A stretch of 11,466 bases of DNA from JABDLO01 sp035327565 (lineage in GTDB: Bacteria > Bacteroidota > Bacteroidia > Chitinophagales > Saprospiraceae): NCBI GenBank assembly GCA_035327565.1, contig DAOLDB010000089.1, positions 1 through 11,466 on the forward strand, read 5' to 3'. Under the pieces are notes generated by a model. The model did not search any database, had not been told where the DNA came from, and was given only the letters and a program-made list of their open reading frames with translations. A program made the position numbers and the translations under genes. Numbering within the stretch: position 1 is the first letter of the stretch; each line of letters starts with the position of its first letter. Shown here in pieces: positions 7,817 through 11,466 of this stretch.

Positions 7817-7852
7817 ATGATGAACAAAATTGATTCTCAAATATCATTATGA
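7817..7852 (+). CDS. Possible 11-codon leader peptide before the LytTR regulator
   Basis: ATG ATG at 7817 and 7820 opens a frame of 11 codons (MMNKIDSQISL) that ends with TGA at 7850-7852, three bases before the regulator ATG at 7856. GAAGGAG at 7806-7812 lies 4 nt before the first ATG and 7 nt before the second, close to ideal Shine-Dalgarno spacing. The other genes in this window, as in this phylum generally, have A-rich leaders instead, so the signal stands out. Reading it could couple translation of the regulator to ribosomes arriving here. Chance is possible for so short a frame. Confidence 0.3.
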   Translation: MMNKIDSQISL

Positions 7853-7855
7853 AAT

Positions 7856-8599
7856 ATGACTCATTCACCCTTGAAAGCTTTAATTATTGATGATCAGCTC
7901 TTGATTCAACAATCATTAAAAAAGGATATAGAAACCTATTGTCATCAGGTTGAAGTATTCCATACCGCCTCTTCCGTGATTGAAGGGATTAAAGTTATTC
8001 AAAATGGGTTACCCGATATTATTTTTTTAGATGTAGAACTGCAGGATGGTGATGGTTTTGATCTGTTGGATATTGTTGAAACGAAGGGTATTCATATTAT
8101 TTTCATTTCAGGTTCCAGAGAGTACGCAGTAAAAGCCTTCCGCTACCAGGCCGTTGACTATTTGTTAAAGCCGATTGACCCACAACAATTGATAGAAGCG
8201 GTAGACAGGGTCAGAAAATTAATCAATTCAAATAAAAAAATAATAAACCATGTAGGAAATGAGTTCATAGGTAAGAAAATTATTCTGTCAACATCTGAAT
8301 GGATCAAGTGGGTAGAATTGCATCAAATTACACGATTGGAAGCCGAAGGAAATTATACCTATTTTCATTTGACCCATGGAGAAAAAATCTTGATTACACG
8401 TACTTTAAAAGAGTACGATCTCATGCTAAATGATAAAGGATTCATGCGGGTGCATCAAAGCCATTTGATCAACAAAGAGCATATTCAGGCATATGTGAAA
8501 TCAGAGGGAGGGTATCTACTAATGAATGATGGAAGCAGAATCCCTGTCTCTACCCGAAAAAAACAGATGGTATTGGAACAACTTTACAGATCATTCTGA
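7856..8599 (+). CDS. LytTR family response regulator
   Basis: A 247-residue cytoplasmic transcription factor, the likely partner of the LytS-type kinase upstream. Residues 6-120 form a receiver domain: acidic D12/D13 in IIDDQ, phospho-acceptor D59 in IIFLDV, S85 at the switch position in IIFISGS, and K105 in LLKPID. A short linker follows. Residues about 140-245 are a LytTR DNA-binding domain, with LEAEGNYTYFHL (161-172), TLKEYDLML (183-191), FMRVHQSHLIN (196-206) and the C-terminal DGSRIPVSTRKK (225-236). This fold usually binds paired direct repeats. The start is fixed by an in-frame TGA immediately upstream. The kinase stop is followed by 151 bp in which TAAATTTG (7702-7709) could be a -7 box, but I find no -33 partner. 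Targets cannot be told from the sequence. Confidence 0.95.
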   Translation: MTHSPLKALIIDDQLLIQQSLKKDIETYCHQVEVFHTASSVIEGIKVIQNGLPDIIFLDVELQDGDGFDLLDIVETKGIHIIFISGSREYAVKAFRYQAVDYLLKPIDPQQLIEAVDRVRKLINSNKKIINHVGNEFIGKKIILSTSEWIKWVELHQITRLEAEGNYTYFHLTHGEKILITRTLKEYDLMLNDKGFMRVHQSHLINKEHIQAYVKSEGGYLLMNDGSRIPVSTRKKQMVLEQLYRSF

Positions 8600-8637
8600 A
8601 TTGATGTTACAATTATTTTAGACTTCCTAAAATTAAA

Positions 8638-8693
8638 ATTCCGGCTTCCCACTCCACTCATTGATATTTTAAAGAGTAGCAGGAAGCCGGAAT
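8638..8693. terminator. Perfect 12-bp stem between convergent genes, probable bidirectional terminator
   Basis: ATTCCGGCTTCC (8638-8649) and GGAAGCCGGAAT (8682-8693) are perfectly complementary, with a 32-nt loop in which ACTC and GAGT can also pair. It lies 38 bp after the response-regulator stop and 47 bp before the end of the convergent SH3-domain gene. The minus-strand flank is T-rich (AATTTTAATTTTAGG); the plus-strand flank has no clean T-run. It most likely terminates from both sides, better on the minus strand. Confidence 0.75.
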
Positions 8694-8740
8694 ACTGTGC
8701 TCTTATTATATATTATATAAATAGAACATAAAGTTTAAAA

Positions 8741-9478
8741 TTATTGCTCTGTCCATGCACAAAAACCTTCGTAAACCATAATTTCAACTGTGACAAATAA
8801 ACCATTTTGCCTGATGGATATGGGATTTTTACCTCCGACTTTAACAGAATTTATCTGTTGATTTTGATCCTTCAAAAAAATGGCATTTTTCAACCATTCC
8901 TTCTTTTGATCTTTCCCGGAAAGCATGGCAAATAATACATTGTAGATCTCTTCTATCCTGTATCCGGGAAAATGTACAGATATAGAATGATAAAATTCTG
9001 CATGCTTTTTTTCAAGGATAATTCCATTTTTCAAGGTTGAATGGAGTTTGGTGAAACGCTCCTGTTGTAGAGTATCATAATTAACATCCGCTTGCATTCC
9101 TACAACCCAGCACTCCAATGCATCGAACAAATAAACAAGGCTTTGAGTGGATTGATTCTCAGTTGCAGGAATGGGAAGGGAAGTTAGAAATCCATCATAT
9201 ACATAACCACTTAATCCCATATACAACACAGGCACCCAGTGTCCCTCAAAATGACCCCTGGAGGTAATATATGCATGAATTGAATTACTTTCATGGTAAT
9301 TCAGTCTTACTTTTTCTCCATAAGGGATGATTACGAGTGTTTCAGCGTTCTGATCAGGATGTGCTCTCAGTTTCAGTCCTGAAACTGCAATGACATGGTA
9401 AGTTTCCTCTTTATGGATGGATTGACCCACCAGGTTGGAGGCTAAAAACAAACATGATAAAAACAATACATTTTTCAT
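8741..9478 (-). CDS. Secreted protein with N-terminal bacterial SH3 domain
   Basis: A 245-residue protein of unknown function. Residues 1-19 form a signal peptide (MKNVLFLSCLFLASNLVGQ). Residues about 26-101 fit a bacterial SH3 (SH3_3-like) domain: YHVIAVSGLKLRAHPDQNAETLVIIPYGEKV at the start, and WVPVLYMGLSGYVYDGFLTSLP, with the characteristic G-x-V-Y-D-x-F-L ending. Such domains usually bind cell-wall peptides or act as envelope scaffolds. Residues about 110-245 match nothing I recognise; they include predicted helices (IEEIYNVLFAMLSGKDQKKEWLKN) and end with strands (LFVTVEIMVYEGF). No catalytic motif is visible. It ends convergent to the LytTR operon. I found no convincing promoter; CAAAATCA on the plus strand (9516-9523) is one mismatch from a minus-strand -7 box. 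Confidence 0.85.
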   Translation of the reverse strand: MKNVLFLSCLFLASNLVGQSIHKEETYHVIAVSGLKLRAHPDQNAETLVIIPYGEKVRLNYHESNSIHAYITSRGHFEGHWVPVLYMGLSGYVYDGFLTSLPIPATENQSTQSLVYLFDALECWVVGMQADVNYDTLQQERFTKLHSTLKNGIILEKKHAEFYHSISVHFPGYRIEEIYNVLFAMLSGKDQKKEWLKNAIFLKDQNQQINSVKVGGKNPISIRQNGLFVTVEIMVYEGFCAWTEQ

Positions 9479-9551
9479 ACAGCTAATTTTGTGAGATTAA
9501 TAAATAGATAAGGCACAAAATCATTCCATTATTTTTTATGGTTTATGACTC

Positions 9552-9581
9552 AATGAAATTTCATTCACAACAAATATTTGT
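9552..9581. promoter_or_regulatory. Two adjacent perfect palindromes upstream of the SH3-domain gene
   Basis: AATGAAATTTCATT (9552-9565) is a perfect 14-bp palindrome and ACAAATATTTGT (9570-9581) a perfect 12-bp one, with centres 17 bp apart. They lie in the 173-bp gap between the two minus-strand genes, 74-103 bp upstream of the SH3-domain start. They could be operator half-sites for dimeric regulators, but AT-rich palindromes also arise by chance. No T-run follows, so they do not look like terminators. Confidence 0.3.
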
Positions 9582-9651
9582 CATTGCCTTCAACAGATGC
9601 TGTACCCAATGATTATTCGCAAAGGTTATACAAGTAGAAAGTATTATTTTT

Positions 9652-10782
9652 CTAGTATACGCTTTTTTCGGTTGTTAGCTTTATTGTAGATAAATAGGTC
9701 ACACATTGATAGACTATTATAGCAGAAAGCATAATAAAATAATAAGTAAAGAACCTCCAGACTGAAACAACCAACGTGAGAACTCTTGATGGAATACTGG
9801 TTCCGAATAAAAGAAAGAAGGAGGCCTCTGCACCACCAGTAGCCCCCGGTGTGGGAATAAAAATCATCGTCAGCCATACTAACCATTGTTTAATGTAAAT
9901 GGAAATCATATCCACCTGAATATCTAAGGCATAAAGTATGACGGCAAGGATTGAAAATTTAGATGCCCATTGTATCAACAATAAAAAAAAGCTGAGTGCA
10001 AATCTAAGTTTACCGTGTTTAAGGATAAACTTCAAAGTTTGCCCAGCTTCCTTAAACGTCTTCCGAAAGGCAATTAAAAACTTAAGAATTCCTCTTTTTA
10101 TTTTTTTTGGGAGGCGGTCAAATACTGATAAATTCCAAAGTATTTTGCCTGTCCTTCGCAACCAAATGAAAAGAAGGATAGCAAATATTAGAGAACCTGC
10201 AACATACCAATATCGAAAGAAAAGTACCAATACTGCATCAACTATACTTAATATGGAATCTCTAACCAGAAAAGAAGCTAATGCAAAACCTGAAGAATAA
10301 AATATAATATCTTCTAAAGTGCCTAATCCCAAAATGATACCTGCTTTAGCGGGAGGTACTTTATAGTTTATCAACATCCCCACTTTAATTGGACCTCCTC
10401 CAATAAGTGTCGGAGTTATAGCAGCACCTAAATCTGAAACAACGGCACTTTTTAAAGCTTGACGATAAGTAATACGGGCATTGAGAAAACGCGTCCACAT
10501 ATACATGCGGGCAGCATGACAAATCCATGGGATCATAACAAGCACCGCAATGAAGAAAAGATAACGCAAGTGGATATCTGCCACCTGAAAGAGTATTTCC
10601 TTATCGGTAGTAATCAATAAAAAAATAAGATGAGCAAAGATTCCCAGGCTTATAAATAGAAAAAGCCGGTTGAATACCTTTTTCAGGTTAAACTTTTTGT
10701 TATTCGCTCTCATCATACTTTCAAAAAGCGAAAATAGTGCATACTTTTTTAATGAATAACAAGTACTGGTGGCAATCCGCAT
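9652..10782 (-). CDS. Flippase-like integral membrane protein (LPG synthase TM / UPF0104 family)
   Basis: A 376-residue polytopic inner-membrane protein. Hydrophobic helices are visible at about 37-57, 72-92, 115-135, 145-172, 185-207, 260-285, 300-320 and 330-362. Conserved family features are TPTLIGGGPIKV (123-134) and the late motif IPTPGATGGAEASFFLLF (309-326), both typical of the lysylphosphatidylglycerol synthase transmembrane domain family. In MprF this domain flips modified lipid. Here there is no aminoacyl-transferase domain, so the protein is a stand-alone member, presumed to move a lipid or glycolipid, substrate unknown. The first 22 residues (MRIATSTCYSLKKY...) precede the family-like part, and the MM at residues 23-24 (10716) is a credible alternative start. 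It is transcribed away from the protease gene on its 5' side. Confidence 0.92.
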   Translation of the reverse strand: MRIATSTCYSLKKYALFSLFESMMRANNKKFNLKKVFNRLFLFISLGIFAHLIFLLITTDKEILFQVADIHLRYLFFIAVLVMIPWICHAARMYMWTRFLNARITYRQALKSAVVSDLGAAITPTLIGGGPIKVGMLINYKVPPAKAGIILGLGTLEDIIFYSSGFALASFLVRDSILSIVDAVLVLFFRYWYVAGSLIFAILLFIWLRRTGKILWNLSVFDRLPKKIKRGILKFLIAFRKTFKEAGQTLKFILKHGKLRFALSFFLLLIQWASKFSILAVILYALDIQVDMISIYIKQWLVWLTMIFIPTPGATGGAEASFFLLFGTSIPSRVLTLVVSVWRFFTYYFIMLSAIIVYQCVTYLSTIKLTTEKSVY

Positions 10783-10843
10783 AAATTTTCGATCAATGAA
10801 AGCCTAATCTGTATGAATCGTCTCCCAAAATCTTTGAATCATC

Positions 10844-10863
10844 AATGTCATATAAATGTCATA
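10844..10863. repeat. Short direct repeat AATGTCATA, 11-bp period
   Basis: AATGTCATA occurs at 10844-10852 and again at 10855-10863, a start-to-start distance of 11 bp, about one helical turn. It lies in the 202-bp divergent gap between the flippase-like gene and the protease lipoprotein gene, about 120 bp before the latter. Same-face direct repeats can be binding sites for a regulator, but no regulator is assigned and nine bases is short. Confidence 0.3.
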
Positions 10864-10984
10864 ATATGGCAAATTGTAAAACTTTACTCGATCCTGAATG
10901 AACAAAGTGCTCACTGTATTTGGATTATTCGCAGCGATTCATTTACTTTAACTGTCAATTTTTTTTCACAATCAAACACCATTT

Positions 10985-11466
10985 ATGAAAATGAAACATT
11001 TAAAGGTTTTTATGCTATTTGGTTTGATGCTGTCCATTTTCGCATGTCAGGATCAGTTTCAATCCATAGAGCTCAATTCACTCCCTTCTGATCCTCTGGA
11101 CTGGGAGATTTCCAACATTCCATCAGGGACCAAAATCCCTAATCAGTACATTGTTGTATTCAATGACAACACAAGAAGAGTGATAGGCACAAGATCAGTG
11201 GGGCTGCCTTATCCGGAAAAATTGGAGGTAGTGCAGGAAGCAAGCCATGAAGTACTTAGGGAAGCAGGTGTACAATATCTTTCTATGGAAAGAACGTATG
11301 CTGAGGCCGTTTCAGGTTTTGTACTGAAAGCCGAAGCAGGAGAAATTGAAAAACTCAGAAAACATCCTGCTATTTCTTATATTGAGCAGGATGAAATCAT
11401 TACTTTAGCTCCTCCTTGCGGAACTCCCCGTGGCGGCCCTTGCCCACCTCCTGATGATGGCGGTGG
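10985..11466 (+). CDS. Inhibitor I9 propeptide lipoprotein, probable subtilisin-type protease, 3' end beyond window
   Basis: The first 160 codons of a gene that runs off the right edge. Residues 1-20 are a signal sequence followed by C21 (LMLSIFAC, then QDQF). This resembles a lipobox with an unusual Phe at -2, so a surface-exposed or periplasmic lipoprotein is likely but not certain. Residues about 51-140 fit an inhibitor I9 domain: IPNQYIVVFND at the start, a helix with EVVQEASHEVLREAG, AEAVSGFVLKAEAGEIEKLRKHP and the typical ending ISYIEQDEIITLA. In secreted subtilases this domain acts as intramolecular chaperone and inhibitor and is then cleaved. A Cys/Pro/Gly linker (PPCGTPRGGPCPPPDDGGG) begins at about 143. 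A peptidase S8 domain is expected next, but none of it is visible. ATG at 10985 is chosen because it gives the signal sequence; a second ATG two codons later is equally possible. Confidence 0.85.
   Translation, partial: MKMKHLKVFMLFGLMLSIFACQDQFQSIELNSLPSDPLDWEISNIPSGTKIPNQYIVVFNDNTRRVIGTRSVGLPYPEKLEVVQEASHEVLREAGVQYLSMERTYAEAVSGFVLKAEAGEIEKLRKHPAISYIEQDEIITLAPPCGTPRGGPCPPPDDGG

Noticed and set aside
9644..9886. Minus-strand 80-codon frame overlapping the end of the flippase-like gene
   Set aside because: It is out of frame within a well-supported membrane-protein gene and shows no recognisable features.
10844..10863. AATGTCATA repeat as a binding site for the LytTR regulator of this window
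   Set aside because: Characterised LytTR sites are usually two 9-bp repeats about 21-22 bp apart; here the period is 11 bp and the regulator's motif is unknown.
10813..11091. Plus-strand 92-codon frame overlapping the protease gene start
   Set aside because: It overlaps the I9 lipoprotein frame, which has a signal sequence and a recognised domain, and has no protein-like features itself.

Overview
The window comes from an AT-rich member of the Bacteroidota, most likely a Saprospiria (Saprospiraceae/Lewinella-like) lineage. The signs are a giant secreted protein with repeated Cys-rich Ig/PKD-like modules, a Cys-rich motif (CEDDDVCTTN...) of the kind common in Saprospiraceae surface proteins, a dipeptidyl-peptidase IV homologue, a LytS/LytTR two-component pair, TAnnTTTG-type promoter boxes and start codons mostly without Shine-Dalgarno sequences. 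Lineage is inferred from protein style only; no rRNA or other phylogenetic marker gene was available for placement.

Layout. Positions 1-2632 (minus strand) hold the first 877 codons of a large surface protein: an N-terminal extension, an internal signal-peptide-like segment, a choice-of-anchor A domain, an unassigned Cys-containing domain, Ig-like domains and the start of a tandem 75-residue repeat array that runs off the left edge. A 748-bp divergent intergenic region (2633-3380) contains several hairpins. One is an attenuator-like stem just before the surface-protein start. Another, on the plus strand, closes a promoter-to-hairpin unit that may encode a small RNA or a long leader.

Positions 3381-8599 carry four plus-strand genes: a periplasmic or secreted S9B dipeptidyl peptidase, smpB only 2 bp behind it, a LytS-type sensor kinase with a reduced beta-propeller/Y_Y_Y-like sensor, and a LytTR response regulator. 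A possible 11-codon leader peptide with an unusually good Shine-Dalgarno sequence lies directly in front of the regulator. A 12-bp perfect-stem hairpin at 8638-8693 closes the unit and faces the convergent minus-strand gene.

Positions 8741-10782 hold two minus-strand genes: a secreted protein with a bacterial SH3 domain and an unrecognised C-terminal half, and a polytopic flippase-like membrane protein of the lysylphosphatidylglycerol synthase TM/UPF0104 family. Two short perfect palindromes lie between them. At 10985 a plus-strand gene starts and runs off the right edge; it encodes a probable lipoprotein with an inhibitor-I9 propeptide, expected to continue into a subtilisin-type protease.

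Together this looks like ordinary Bacteroidota chromosome rich in cell-envelope and secreted functions, plus one housekeeping ribosome-rescue gene and one envelope-type two-component system. I see no convincing mobile element, CRISPR array, tRNA or rRNA. The most interesting unexplained parts are the intergenic RNA-structure signals, the mini-ORF before the LytTR regulator and the unassigned domains of the two secreted proteins.
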